From Pseudomonadota bacterium (GTDB lineage: Bacteria > Pseudomonadota > Gammaproteobacteria > Burkholderiales > Burkholderiaceae_B), in contig JAFAEO010000063.1 in assembly GCA_023423975.1 (NCBI GenBank), positions 124,001-188,000 of the forward strand: a stretch of 64,000 nt of DNA. The letters are read 5' to 3'. Below, in pieces: positions 34,136 to 43,501 of this stretch. Positions within the stretch are counted from its first letter, which is position 1. Each line of letters starts with the position of its first letter. Position numbers and translations under genes: made by a program. The notes beneath the pieces are model-generated. The model worked only from the letters and a program-made list of their open reading frames with translations. It did not search any database and was not told the origin of the DNA.

Positions 34136-34716
34136 AAAAGCTCCTGTTCGATTTTTTCCCATTGGTCCTCTTTTTTGTGGCCTTCAAGGTTGCAGACATT
34201 TACGTGGCAACCTGGGTTGCCATTGCCTGCAGCGTCCTGCAGATCCTCTGGCTGAAATTGCGTGGTCGCCCGATCGAAGCCACCAACTGGATGAATGTCA
34301 TCATTATCGTGGTGTTTGGCGGCGCCACCATTTATTTCCATAACGACACCTTCGTCAAGTGGAAGCCCACGGTGCTTTACTGGATGTTTGCCCTGATCCT
34401 GCTGGGCGCGCGTCTGCTGATGAACAAAAACATATTGCGCAAAATGCTGGCTACGCAAATGAGCCTGCCGGATCGTATCTGGGATCGCCTGTCTGACACC
34501 TGGGCCGGCTTTTTTCTGTTTGCCGGCGCCCTCAATTTAGTGGTAGCCTTTTCGGGCTATTTTACGCTTGAGCAGTGGGCCGCCTTCAAGGCCTTCGGCA
34601 TGACCATTCTGCTGGTCATTTTTGCGATTGGCCAATCGGTCTGGCTCGGGCGTCATATGCAGGAAGTACCCGCGACCCCAGGGCCTGTGGCCTTGCCGGA
34701 GAAAACCAATGACTGA
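34132..34716 (+). CDS. yciB: Inner membrane-spanning septation protein A (YciB/IspZ)
   Basis: 194 residues, about five transmembrane helices, beginning MKKLLFDFFPLVLFFVAFKV and containing KWKPTVLYWMFALILLGARL and SDTWAGFFLFAGALNLVVAF, conserved YciB features. It belongs to the IspA/YciB family linked to cell envelope and septation. Overlaps msrB upstream (ATGA) and bolA downstream by 8 bp. Confidence 0.94.
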   Translation: MKKLLFDFFPLVLFFVAFKVADIYVATWVAIACSVLQILWLKLRGRPIEATNWMNVIIIVVFGGATIYFHNDTFVKWKPTVLYWMFALILLGARLLMNKNILRKMLATQMSLPDRIWDRLSDTWAGFFLFAGALNLVVAFSGYFTLEQWAAFKAFGMTILLVIFAIGQSVWLGRHMQEVPATPGPVALPEKTND

Positions 34717-34975
34717 TACAGATCGCATTGCGCTGATCCGTGAGCGCCTGGCCTCGCTTGAGCCGCAGGCGCTTGACATCGAAGACGAGTCTCATCTGCA
34801 CAAAGGGCATGCAGGCGCCAGCAATGGCGCGGGCCATTACCGCCTGAGCATTCGCTCTGCCCGCTTTAATGGATTGTCCAGGGTAGCCAGTCAGCGTCTG
34901 GTCTATGACGCGCTGGGAGATTTGATCCCCTACCCGATTCATGCACTGTCCATACAGACCCAACCGATTTCTTAA
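34709..34975 (+). CDS. BolA family protein
   Basis: 88 residues of the BolA/IbaG family: IRERLASLEPQALDIEDES, HLHKGHAGASNGAGHYRL, and the helix RVASQRLVYDALGD, with the conserved His of the FSGHLL-like region. BolA proteins bind monothiol glutaredoxins and act in Fe-S trafficking and envelope regulation. The start ATG overlaps the end of yciB and has GGAG upstream; the 34622 start is an artefact. Confidence 0.88.
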   Translation: MTDTDRIALIRERLASLEPQALDIEDESHLHKGHAGASNGAGHYRLSIRSARFNGLSRVASQRLVYDALGDLIPYPIHALSIQTQPIS

Positions 34976-34989
34976 CCAAAAGGAAAACT

Positions 34990-35832
34990 ATGAAACGTTT
35001 TATTTTACTTGCTGTAACTTGCGCCATGACAGTACCGGCCTTGGCCCAGAACGTGGCCACTGTGAATGGTAAAGCTATTACCAACGATCAGGTAGATACG
35101 GCAGTGAAAACGCTCATTGCCCGTGGCGCGACAGACAGCCCAGCGCTGCGCGAACAGATTACAGAACAGCTGATCAACAGTGCTGTCCTGTCTCAGGAAG
35201 CTGAAAAACAGGGCGTAGACAAAAACCCTGAAGTGCAGTTCGCCATCGAAAATGCCCGCCAGGAAATCCTGATTGGCTCCATGATGCGTGACTGGGCCAA
35301 GACCCACCCTGTCAGTGATGAAGACGTCAAAAAAGCCTATGACGAGTTCAAGGCCCAGTCTGCCGGTGAACAGGAATATCAGGTCAAGCATATCCTGGTC
35401 AAAGACGAAACGGCCGCCAATAAGCTGCTGAAAGATATCAAAGCCAAAAAGGTCAGCTTTGCCGACGCTGCCAAGAAAAACTCTATTGACCCAGGAAGTG
35501 GCAAAAACGGCGGCGATCTGGGCTGGGCTCCTGCCGAAAACTATGTTCCTGAATTTGCCGAAGCGGTAAAAGCGGCGAAAAAAGGTCAGTTGCTGGACAA
35601 GCCTGTTAAAAGCCAGTTTGGCTGGCACATCATCCAGGTGACAGACTCACGTCCGGTCAAGGTACCCACCCTGGAAGAAGCCAAACCGCAAATCAGCCAG
35701 ATGCTCAGTCAGCAGTCACTGCAGGAACAGATGAAAAAACTGCGCGACGAAGCCAAAATTGAGAAAACCGCTGCCGAAGGCGCCGCCGAAAAACCCGCTG
35801 CGGCTCCCGCAGTAGAGGCACCCAAGCAGTAA
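34990..35832 (+). CDS. Periplasmic peptidylprolyl isomerase, PpiC/parvulin family
   Basis: 280 residues. Signal peptide MKRFILLAVTCAMTVPALAQ; SurA-like N-terminal helical domain (about 21-120); parvulin domain (about 125-220) with QVKHILVKDE, GSGKNGGDLGWAPAENYVPEFAEA and GWHIIQVTDSR; C-terminal Ala/Pro/Glu-rich tail. It catalyses proline isomerisation and helps folding of exported proteins. The msrB-yciB-bolA-ppiase order is a known betaproteobacterial cluster. Confidence 0.92.
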   Translation: MKRFILLAVTCAMTVPALAQNVATVNGKAITNDQVDTAVKTLIARGATDSPALREQITEQLINSAVLSQEAEKQGVDKNPEVQFAIENARQEILIGSMMRDWAKTHPVSDEDVKKAYDEFKAQSAGEQEYQVKHILVKDETAANKLLKDIKAKKVSFADAAKKNSIDPGSGKNGGDLGWAPAENYVPEFAEAVKAAKKGQLLDKPVKSQFGWHIIQVTDSRPVKVPTLEEAKPQISQMLSQQSLQEQMKKLRDEAKIEKTAAEGAAEKPAAAPAVEAPKQ

Positions 35833-35881
35833 GATATTGTAAGTCGGGTTCTTTATCCGATTTACCCTGTCACTGACGACT

Positions 35882-35924
35882 ATCCCCCGTCTACCCGTTA
35901 TCAGGGCCGATGGGGGATTTTTTA
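35882..35924 (+). terminator. Rho-independent terminator after the peptidylprolyl isomerase gene
   Basis: ATCCCCC (35882-35888) pairs with GGGGGAT (35912-35918), extended by G-U, T-A and C-G, followed by a T-run. It separates this operon from ligA, which converges on it. Confidence 0.85.
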
Positions 35925-36224
35925 TTGTGGGGTCAGGATGGGATCCAGATACGGGCTGCCTGACAGACCATCGGTCACCTTTTGGATGTGCCAGAGAAAG
36001 GACACGCGCTGCTGCAGCTTACCGCCAGAGTACGCATCAAACCGGATTTTCCGGCAAGCGGAGCCGGCCGGGTAACCAACCTGCGCACCCTATCGGGCAA
36101 GATTCAACAGGTACACCAGCGCATCCTGCTATGGCTTGATCTGTGTGATCGGAGAGATGAGAGGGCGAGCGACGCCGATAATCGGGATGTCAGGCACTAC
36201 CGGCATTGGCCGAACTGGGCCGCC
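35925..36224 (-). other. Gene-free stretch between the terminator and ligA with a degenerate minus-strand frame
   Basis: No intact gene is recognised. Translating the minus strand in the frame ending with TAA at 35922-35924 gives a coding-like run (GLSGSPYLDPILTPQ at its end, MPVVPDIPIIGVARPLI at its beginning) broken by two stops at about 36130 and 36091. It might be a pseudogene remnant, a transcribed repeat, or chance. The overlapping plus-strand frames do not resemble known families. Confidence 0.3.
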
Positions 36225-38264
36225 TTATTGCCTGAGCAAGTCCAGCAGGCCTTCTTCGTCAAGTACCGGCACGGACAAGTCGCGGGCCTTCTCCAGCTTG
36301 CTGCCAGCCTCTTCTCCCGCAACCACATAGCTGGTTTTTTTTGATACGCTGCCGCTTACCTTTCCGCCTGCTTCCATGATCAGCTTACCCGCTTCGTCGC
36401 GTGTCAGCGTCGGCAGCGTCCCGGTCAGGACAAACGTCTTGCCTTGCAGTACCGTGCTTTTGACTGACTCGGGCATTTTGACGGTCACGCCCGCTGCGCG
36501 CAACGCATCGAGCACTGCAATATTGTGGGGTTCAGCAAAAAATGCCCGCAGCGACTCGGCGACCACCGGCCCCACATCATTGACCTGAAGAAAAGCAGCT
36601 TCATCGGCAGCAATCAGGGCATCAAGCGAACCAAAGTAACGCGCCAGATCCCGCGCCGTTGTTTCGCCAACATGGCGGATGCCCAGCGCATACACAATGC
36701 GGGACAGCTCTACGTGCTTGCTTTCTTCAATGGCCGCGATCAGGTTTTCTGCCGATTTGCGCCCCATGCGCTCCAGCCCCATGACCTTTTCTACCGACAG
36801 CGAATACAGGTCGGCAATTGAGCGAACCCAGTCATGGTCAACCAGTTGGTCAATCAGTTTTTCACCCAGCCCTTCAATATCCAGGGCCTTGCGTCCTGCG
36901 GCATGCAACAAGCTTTGCTTGCGTTGGGCAGCGCAAAAAAGGCCACCGGTACAGCGGGTCGCCGCTTCATCAGGCAGGCGTTCCACCGCAGAGCCACAAA
37001 CCGGACACCGCGTCACCATGGCAAACAGCTGTGCATCTGCCGGTCGCATTTCCAGTACCGGGCGCAGCACTTCCGGGATCACGTCGCCGGCCCGGCGAAC
37101 GACCACGGTATCACCAATTCTCACATCCTTGCGGCGGATTTCGTCTTCGTTATGCAGCGTCGCATTGGTCACCGTCACGCCACCCACAAAGACAGGCTGC
37201 AGCCGGGCCACCGGCGTGAGCGCACCGGTGCGGCCCACCTGCACCTCGATATCCAGCAGCACGGTTGTCGCTTCTTCGGCAGCAAACTTGTGCGCCAGCG
37301 CAAACCGGGGCGCGCGCGAAACAAAGCCCAGTTCCGTCTGTGCCTTCAGCGAATTGACCTTGTACACCACCCCATCAATATCAAAGGGCAGGTTCGTTCG
37401 CGTCTGGCCGATTTCTTCATAAAAGGCCAGTAGCGCATCTGGACCGGTCACACGCTTGCGGTACTTGCCTACGGACAAACCCAGGGAAGATAACCAGTCA
37501 AGCATGCCGGAATGGGTTTCGGGCAAAGGAGCGACAAGCCCGTCCAGCTGTCCCCAGCCGTAGGCGAAAAATCGCAACGGCCGCTTGGCTGTATGCCGCG
37601 GATCCAGCTGGCGCAGGCTGCCTGCCGCCGCATTGCGCGGATTGACAAATGTCTTGTCCCCGGCTGCGGCCTGTTGTTTATTGAGTTTTTCAAAGTCACT
37701 GCGGTGCATGAGCACTTCGCCGCGCACTTCCAGCACCGCCGGAAAGCCCGGCGAGAGCGTGAGCGGGACCGAGCGCAAGGTGCGGATATTGGCGGTCACA
37801 TCCTCGCCGGACAAACCATCACCACGTGTCGCGGCGCGCACCAGGCGGCCGTTCTCGTAACGGATGCTGATGGCCAGCCCATCCATTTTGACTTCGCAGT
37901 TATATTCTACTTTCTCTGCCGGCCCGAGCATGCCGGCAGCACGCAGGGCGTCACTTACCCGCTTGTCGAAGGCAGTTACTTCTTCGCTGCTGAATGCATT
38001 GCCCAGCGACAGCATGGGCACGGCGTGACGGACACTGTCAAAAAAAGGCAACGGTGCGCTGCCTACACGCTGCGACGGAGAATCGGCATTGACCCATTCA
38101 GGATGCTCGGCCTCGATGGCCAGCAATCGCTGCATCAGGCCGTCAAACTCGGCATCGCTGATCGTTGGCTCATCCAGAACGTGATAGGCGTGATTGTGTG
38201 TATTGATCTGTGCACGCAGGCTTTCCAGTTCAGCCTGCAACTGTTGTTCTTTGCCCTGCGTCAT
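36225..38264 (-). CDS. ligA: NAD+-dependent DNA ligase LigA
   Basis: 679 residues: adenylation domain with the nucleophilic Lys in CEVKMDGLAISIRYENG (near 125), OB-fold, zinc finger (CPVCGSAVERLPDEAATRC and further Cys), tandem HhH region (IDDLVDHDWV..GLERMGRKSAENL), and C-terminal BRCT (about 600-679, VLQGKTFVLTGTLPTLTRDEAG). Joins Okazaki fragments and nicks in DNA. Start ATG has AAGG 8 nt upstream. Lies after zipA (11-bp gap) in the smc-zipA-ligA operon. Confidence 0.97.
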   Translation of the reverse strand: MTQGKEQQLQAELESLRAQINTHNHAYHVLDEPTISDAEFDGLMQRLLAIEAEHPEWVNADSPSQRVGSAPLPFFDSVRHAVPMLSLGNAFSSEEVTAFDKRVSDALRAAGMLGPAEKVEYNCEVKMDGLAISIRYENGRLVRAATRGDGLSGEDVTANIRTLRSVPLTLSPGFPAVLEVRGEVLMHRSDFEKLNKQQAAAGDKTFVNPRNAAAGSLRQLDPRHTAKRPLRFFAYGWGQLDGLVAPLPETHSGMLDWLSSLGLSVGKYRKRVTGPDALLAFYEEIGQTRTNLPFDIDGVVYKVNSLKAQTELGFVSRAPRFALAHKFAAEEATTVLLDIEVQVGRTGALTPVARLQPVFVGGVTVTNATLHNEDEIRRKDVRIGDTVVVRRAGDVIPEVLRPVLEMRPADAQLFAMVTRCPVCGSAVERLPDEAATRCTGGLFCAAQRKQSLLHAAGRKALDIEGLGEKLIDQLVDHDWVRSIADLYSLSVEKVMGLERMGRKSAENLIAAIEESKHVELSRIVYALGIRHVGETTARDLARYFGSLDALIAADEAAFLQVNDVGPVVAESLRAFFAEPHNIAVLDALRAAGVTVKMPESVKSTVLQGKTFVLTGTLPTLTRDEAGKLIMEAGGKVSGSVSKKTSYVVAGEEAGSKLEKARDLSVPVLDEEGLLDLLRQ

Positions 38265-38275
38265 GACACATGCCT

Positions 38276-39376
38276 TTAGGAGAAGACCCGCAAGGCGCGT
38301 GGCGAGCCGGCCTGCAGACCCTGCTGCTCCAGCTCTTGGTAAATACCGCGAATCTGTTCATCAATCGCGTGTTCGGACCCTTCCATCACCGGGCGGCCGG
38401 AGTCATCGATCAACTGGCCGTCAAGCGACAGCGCCAGATCACGGGCCACGGCCATCATGCGCGCAAAGGGCGTGTCGTCCGGCGGACTGCAGGGAACGTC
38501 CAGCAGCAGATCTACGCGGTTGACGCCGGCATTTGCCGGGTCATCGGCATGTTCACCGGCCAGCAACAGGACAAAGCGTGGCAAACCATCATGGTTCATC
38601 CAGGCCAGGCCATTGCGGTATTCGGTAAAGCCCTTGGCGCGAGCAACGTCGATCACGCTACGAACAGGATGGGGCTGCGCCAGTTGCACAGTCAGGCCCA
38701 CTTGCGTGTCCAGGTTGGCGCAGACCTGATCCAGTTTCCCTGCACGGCGCAGCAAGGCAGGCACGTCGGGGCTTTCAACACTGGCATCGAATTCGTGAGC
38801 GATTTCATCGGCCTTGGCCCAGGCCTGCGACCATTCAATTTCGCCCAGTGCACCGGCGCGATTAGCCAACAGAACTGCCATCTGCAACGACACATAATTC
38901 TCGTCAGCTCGCAAATCAGCACGATGCAGGCCATCGTCGGTTTCGGCAAAAAAACGCAATGGCTTGGAGCCGGCATACAGGGCGCTTCGGGTGTAACGGT
39001 GCAAATCAGCGCCACCGACGGGAGCAGCAAAATGCAACTCAATAACGCCTTCGGTCATTTCGTCAACGGCTTCTTCGTCATGCTGTCCGTCCATGTCATG
39101 GGCGGGCAATGTCGCAGAGGGAGCGACAGGGGATGTGGCAGCAGGTTCATCCTGGTCGCTGGCAAAGACAGGATCCTGCCGATCAACCGGCGCTTTATGG
39201 ATTGGCGCAACCGGTTTGCGATCCTTAAGCAGGACGTCATTCTCATGCTCGTCGCCCATACTGAACTGCTCGTGCATTTGCCTGCGCACTCGCTGGTCCT
39301 GCCACCAATTGAACAGCAGCACCAGCAGAATCAGCACGATTCCGATCGCAATTAAAGCCAGTTGCAAATTACTCAT
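38276..39376 (-). CDS. zipA: Cell division protein ZipA homologue
   Basis: 366 residues. N-terminal membrane anchor (ALIAIGIVLILLVLLFNWWQDQRVRRQM), an acidic and Pro-rich linker (about 30-100), and a C-terminal ZipA FtsZ-binding domain recognised as SLQMAVLLANRAGALGEIEW and VLLAGEHADDPANAGVNRV. Between smc and ligA, where ZipA-like proteins are found in Burkholderiales. It would tether FtsZ to the inner membrane; sequence is more divergent than in enterobacteria. Confidence 0.82.
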   Translation of the reverse strand: MSNLQLALIAIGIVLILLVLLFNWWQDQRVRRQMHEQFSMGDEHENDVLLKDRKPVAPIHKAPVDRQDPVFASDQDEPAATSPVAPSATLPAHDMDGQHDEEAVDEMTEGVIELHFAAPVGGADLHRYTRSALYAGSKPLRFFAETDDGLHRADLRADENYVSLQMAVLLANRAGALGEIEWSQAWAKADEIAHEFDASVESPDVPALLRRAGKLDQVCANLDTQVGLTVQLAQPHPVRSVIDVARAKGFTEYRNGLAWMNHDGLPRFVLLLAGEHADDPANAGVNRVDLLLDVPCSPPDDTPFARMMAVARDLALSLDGQLIDDSGRPVMEGSEHAIDEQIRGIYQELEQQGLQAGSPRALRVFS

Positions 39377-39396
39377 TGTGTGATTGACCCTTTTGT

Positions 39397-42300
39397 TTAC
39401 GCTTCGCCAACAAGCTGTACGGCGGACTCGATATCCACAGCAACAATTCGGGAAACCCCTTGTTCTTGCATCGTAACACCGATTAACTGCTTAGCCATCT
39501 GCATGGCTATTTTATTATGAGAAATAAATAAAAACTGCGTCTGTTCACTCATGCTGCCAACCAGGTTGGCGTACCTTTCGGTATTGGCATCATCCAGCGG
39601 CGCATCCACCTCGTCCAGCAGACAGAATGGCGCTGGATTCAGCTTGAACAAAGCGAATACCAGCGCGGTGGCCGTCAGTGCCTTTTCACCGCCTGACAGC
39701 AGATGAATCGTACTGTTGCGTTTACCTGGCGGCTGCGCCATCACCTGTACGCCGGCATCCAGAATTTCTTCACCGGTCATGGACAGGCGCGCCTCACCAC
39801 CGCCGAACAGCTTCGGAAACAACTCGCCAAAATGCGTGTTGACTTGATTGAACGTTTCCTGCAACAAATCACGGGTTTCCCTGTCGATACGACGAATCGC
39901 ATCTTCCAGCGTATCGATGGCCTCGGTCAGATCGGCGTGTTGCGCATCCAAAAACCCCTTGCGCTCTCGCGACTCGTTCAGTTCGTCCAGCGCGGCCAGA
40001 TTGACCGATCCCAACGCTTCGATCTGCCGGGATATTTTCTGCACTTCGGCATGCAGCCAAGTCACTTTGGACCAGTCCTCTGGCAAATCGTTCATCTCTA
40101 TCTTGAGTGCCGCGCGATCAACCTCGTGTTCGTCCAGTTGTTCGGAAAACTGCTCTACCGCCAGCCGGGCAGCCTGTTCGTCCAGCTGCAGTTGCATAAT
40201 ATGGGCGCGACGCGGCTCCAGCGACTGTTCGGTGCGCATGCGAGTTTCATCGGCGCCGCGCAGCGTGGCAGCCAAGTTGTCAAGCTCAAGACGAGCAGCA
40301 GCCAGCGCTTCCTCGCGGATCACACGGGTTTCCAGTGCATCCTGCAACCCGGCCTGGGTGGCGGACTCATCGAAATCAAACAGCTCGGTTTCCAGGTTTT
40401 CCAGTTCGTTGCGGGCCTGATTGATCTGGTTGCCGGCCAGGTCCCTGTTGCGGGTCAGATCAGCAATCCGCGAGGTGAGACCTCGCTGGGTAAAACCTGC
40501 TTCCTGTACGCTGCGTTCCAGCTCGCGAATTTGCTGGCGCGCGGTTTCGGCCGTTTCAGCCAGCGTCTCGCCGGCCATTTCCGCTTCAGCGTAAGTTTCC
40601 TGCAGCGTGGCCAGTTCATTGTCCAATGTTTCAAAACCGGCTTCGGACTCTTCCTTCTGAGCCAGCAATTCTTCCTGCTGTATGCGGATGTCGGCCAGAT
40701 CTTCGTTGATGCGTGCGTTGCGCTCTTCACTTTGCTGCATCTGTGCATGTAACCGGGAATGCTCCATCTGCAGATCATGCACCCGACGGGTCAGCTCAGA
40801 CAGGCGCTGACGCGCCGGCGTCATCGATTGCGACAGCGCAGTCCAGGCCGCTTCGCTACGGGCCAGCTGTGTGACGGCCTGATCGGCTATCAGCTGGCGT
40901 GCCTTGATTTCGCGTTTAAGGTTGTCGATTTCCTGCTGGCGGGCCAGCATGCCTGCCTGCTCGGAATCGGCGGCATAAAAACACAGGCCATGCGCATCAG
41001 TCACGTGCCCTTCACGCACCACCAATTGCACGCCCACCGGCAACGATTGCCGCTGTCCCAGCGCCTCGGTCAGTGATGAGGCCGTGTAAACGCCTTGCAG
41101 CCAGCGCCCCAGCAGGATCTTCAGATCGGGGTCGTTGCAGCGCAACAGCGATAGTAGCGGTGTGTGACCCGGCAGCGCTGCTGGCAGCGCCTCGGCTGTC
41201 GGTTTCTGATAAAACGCCAGCCGCGACGGTGGCGGATCATCCGTGAAGGCACGCGCCATATCCAGGTCGCGCAGTGGCAGCGCAGTTAAGCGCTCACGCA
41301 ATACTGACTCCAGCGCTGCTTCCCAGCCCGGTTCAATATGTATTTGTTGCCAAAGCCGGCCAAAACCGGCCAGATCATGCTTTTGCAGCCAGGGCTCAAG
41401 CGCCCCCTTCTTCTGCACATCTTCCTGCAGGGCGCTAAGCGCGCTTAGCCGGGCTTCAAGCCTGGCCACATCCTGCGTTTCCTTTTGCGAATTGGATTGT
41501 GCGCTGCGGCGTGCTTCGTCCAGCTGCGGCAAGCGCTCTTCCATGTCCTGCAGGCTCGCCTGCACCTCTTCCAACTGGGCTTCGGCCGCGTTGCGATCAC
41601 CGGTCAGTTGTTCGAGCCGTCCTGCATCGGGGCTCTGGATTTCGCCCAGTTCCCGTTCCAGACGTTCGCGGCGCTGCTCCAACTGCTGCAACTGGCGGTC
41701 GGCATCACGCTGAGCCTGGGCCGTAAGCGCCAGCTTCTGCTCAACGCGGGCCAGCTCGGATCGCATGGTTTCACGGCTTGCCGACGCACTACGTACTTTT
41801 TCTTCTACTTCAGGCATGTCAGCCTGACGCGATTCCAGTTCATCCTGGACCATGGCTGCGCGCTCGGCGGCAGCGGCCAGTTCTTCCTCAAGCTCGGCAA
41901 TTTGTTCAGTGCAGTGTGTCAGTTGATCTTGCCACTCCTGCATCTGGGTGTTGAGTGTCGCCTTGCGTGCCTGCAGGCGGTTGCGCGCATCCACCACATG
42001 GCGAATTTCGGTCTCAAGGCGGCTGACCGTGGTATTGGCCTCGTACATGGCGGCCTGGGCTGCGTGCACTGCGTCACTTGCCTGATAATGCGCCTGTCGG
42101 CGTTTTTCCACTTCGCTTTCTGAAGCGCGCAGTTCTGCGAGCGAGGCCTCCAGTTCGGTCTGGGCCTTTTCGATCTCCTGGGCTTTTTTCTCCTGATCGG
42201 ATCGGGCATTTTCTTCCCGGATCAGCCAGAGTACATGCTGCTTTTTTTCACCGTCGTGCTGCAGGTCACGATACTTGCGCGCCACTTCGGCCTGCGCTTC

Positions 42301-42924
42301 CAGGCGGTTCAGCTGCGACTCAAGCTCGCGCATAATGTCTTCTACGCGGGTCAGGTTCTCGCGGGTATCGCCCAGACGATTTTCGGTTTCCCGGCGACGC
42401 TCCTTATACCTGGACACACCGGCGGCCTCTTCCAGATACACGCGCAACTCTTCGGGCTTGGCCTCAATCAGCCGATTGATCATGCCCTGACCAATGATGG
42501 CGTAGCCACGCGCGCCCAGACCGGTACCCAGGAAAATATCGTGAATATCCTTGCGACGAACCTGCTGGTTGTTGACGTAGTAGCTGCTGGTGCCATCGCG
42601 GGTCAGGACCCGCCTGACGGCGATTTCTCCGTAAGTGCTCCACTGCCCGACCGCACGCCCATCGCTGTTGTCAAAGACCAGTTCAACCGACGCCCGTGCC
42701 GCCGGCTTTCGGTTTCCCGAACCGTTGAAGATCACGTCCTGCATCGATTCGCCACGCAGTTCAGAGGCGCGCGTTTCACCCAGCACCCAGCGTACGGCGT
42801 CGATAATATTGGATTTGCCGCAGCCATTGGGACCGACCACGCCCACCATCTGGCTGGGCACCGGGATGACCGTAGGATCAACAAAAGACTTGAATCCAGC
42901 GAGTTTGAGTTGGGTGAGGCGCAC
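39397..42924 (-). CDS. smc: Chromosome segregation ATPase SMC
   Basis: 1175 residues. Walker A GPNGCGKSNIIDAVRWVLGE near residue 32, coiled coil (about 170-500), hinge (about 500-680), second coiled coil, and the head with signature LLSGGEKALTATALVFAL and Walker B FCLLDEVDAPLDDAN. Condenses and segregates chromosomes, normally with ScpAB. Start codon is GTG (42922-42924), with no strong ribosome binding site. First gene of the smc-zipA-ligA operon. Confidence 0.97.
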   Translation of the reverse strand: MRLTQLKLAGFKSFVDPTVIPVPSQMVGVVGPNGCGKSNIIDAVRWVLGETRASELRGESMQDVIFNGSGNRKPAARASVELVFDNSDGRAVGQWSTYGEIAVRRVLTRDGTSSYYVNNQQVRRKDIHDIFLGTGLGARGYAIIGQGMINRLIEAKPEELRVYLEEAAGVSRYKERRRETENRLGDTRENLTRVEDIMRELESQLNRLEAQAEVARKYRDLQHDGEKKQHVLWLIREENARSDQEKKAQEIEKAQTELEASLAELRASESEVEKRRQAHYQASDAVHAAQAAMYEANTTVSRLETEIRHVVDARNRLQARKATLNTQMQEWQDQLTHCTEQIAELEEELAAAAERAAMVQDELESRQADMPEVEEKVRSASASRETMRSELARVEQKLALTAQAQRDADRQLQQLEQRRERLERELGEIQSPDAGRLEQLTGDRNAAEAQLEEVQASLQDMEERLPQLDEARRSAQSNSQKETQDVARLEARLSALSALQEDVQKKGALEPWLQKHDLAGFGRLWQQIHIEPGWEAALESVLRERLTALPLRDLDMARAFTDDPPPSRLAFYQKPTAEALPAALPGHTPLLSLLRCNDPDLKILLGRWLQGVYTASSLTEALGQRQSLPVGVQLVVREGHVTDAHGLCFYAADSEQAGMLARQQEIDNLKREIKARQLIADQAVTQLARSEAAWTALSQSMTPARQRLSELTRRVHDLQMEHSRLHAQMQQSEERNARINEDLADIRIQQEELLAQKEESEAGFETLDNELATLQETYAEAEMAGETLAETAETARQQIRELERSVQEAGFTQRGLTSRIADLTRNRDLAGNQINQARNELENLETELFDFDESATQAGLQDALETRVIREEALAAARLELDNLAATLRGADETRMRTEQSLEPRRAHIMQLQLDEQAARLAVEQFSEQLDEHEVDRAALKIEMNDLPEDWSKVTWLHAEVQKISRQIEALGSVNLAALDELNESRERKGFLDAQHADLTEAIDTLEDAIRRIDRETRDLLQETFNQVNTHFGELFPKLFGGGEARLSMTGEEILDAGVQVMAQPPGKRNSTIHLLSGGEKALTATALVFALFKLNPAPFCLLDEVDAPLDDANTERYANLVGSMSEQTQFLFISHNKIAMQMAKQLIGVTMQEQGVSRIVAVDIESAVQLVGEA

Positions 42925-43029
42925 GTAGGGAACAATACAAAGTAAAAAAAAATGCCCTGAGGCAGTGCCGGTACAGGTCCGGCGCGACAGTCAGGCTCCA
43001 GCCCCGTATGATAACCCAGGCGATCCGAT

Positions 43030-43058
43030 TTGATAGTAAACAAAAGTCATAATAGCAA
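43030..43058 (-). promoter_or_regulatory. Candidate promoter of the smc operon in a 577-bp gene-free region
   Basis: Reverse-strand TTGCTA (43053-43058) and TATCAA (43030-43035), 17 bp apart, 106 bp upstream of the smc start. The gap 42925-43501 holds no recognisable gene: short frames of 77-98 codons there do not look like known families, and no tRNA fold was found. Confidence 0.4.
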
Positions 43059-43501
43059 TATTTGCGCAGGGCACAAATGGTCTGCCTCACTTGCGGTACC
43101 GCATCAGTTTTTGAGCGCCAACGCAAGTCTTGTCGCGTTCTGCCGCGGCCAGGCGCAAGGCTCATCCCCCCATACCCGGCCGGCACCGGTCTGCTACGAG
43201 CCTGGCAACAAATATTTCAGCCTGCTACATGAACAGGCCGAAGGATTCGATTGGCCGAATTGGTGTCGAACCCTCATCCTGCACCGGTTTGAATCTAATT
43301 CGCCGTTGGTTGGGGGCAATGGGTAACGAAACACCACTGAACCTGATATTATGTTGCGATTGAGCACGACGGAAAAACTCGGCACCTCTGTCTGGTATTT
43401 CTGCCGGCATCATTTCATGACCACGACATATGATTACTTTATCGTCTGGTGTTACCACCGGATCCGGGTAAGCGATAACAAGTTAAAACGGGATATTCAG
43501 T

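Noticed and set aside
36225..36344. Plus-strand frame extending into ligA (35982-36344)
   Set aside because: The overlapping portion is antisense to the BRCT domain of ligA and shows no homology.
38270..39355. A 361-codon frame on the plus strand over zipA
   Set aside because: It overlaps zipA antisense and resembles no family; zipA has membrane anchor and FtsZ-binding features.
43230..43300. Possible tRNA near TTCGATT / GTTCGAC motifs
   Set aside because: T-stem pairing fails on both strands and no acceptor stem or anticodon arm could be built.
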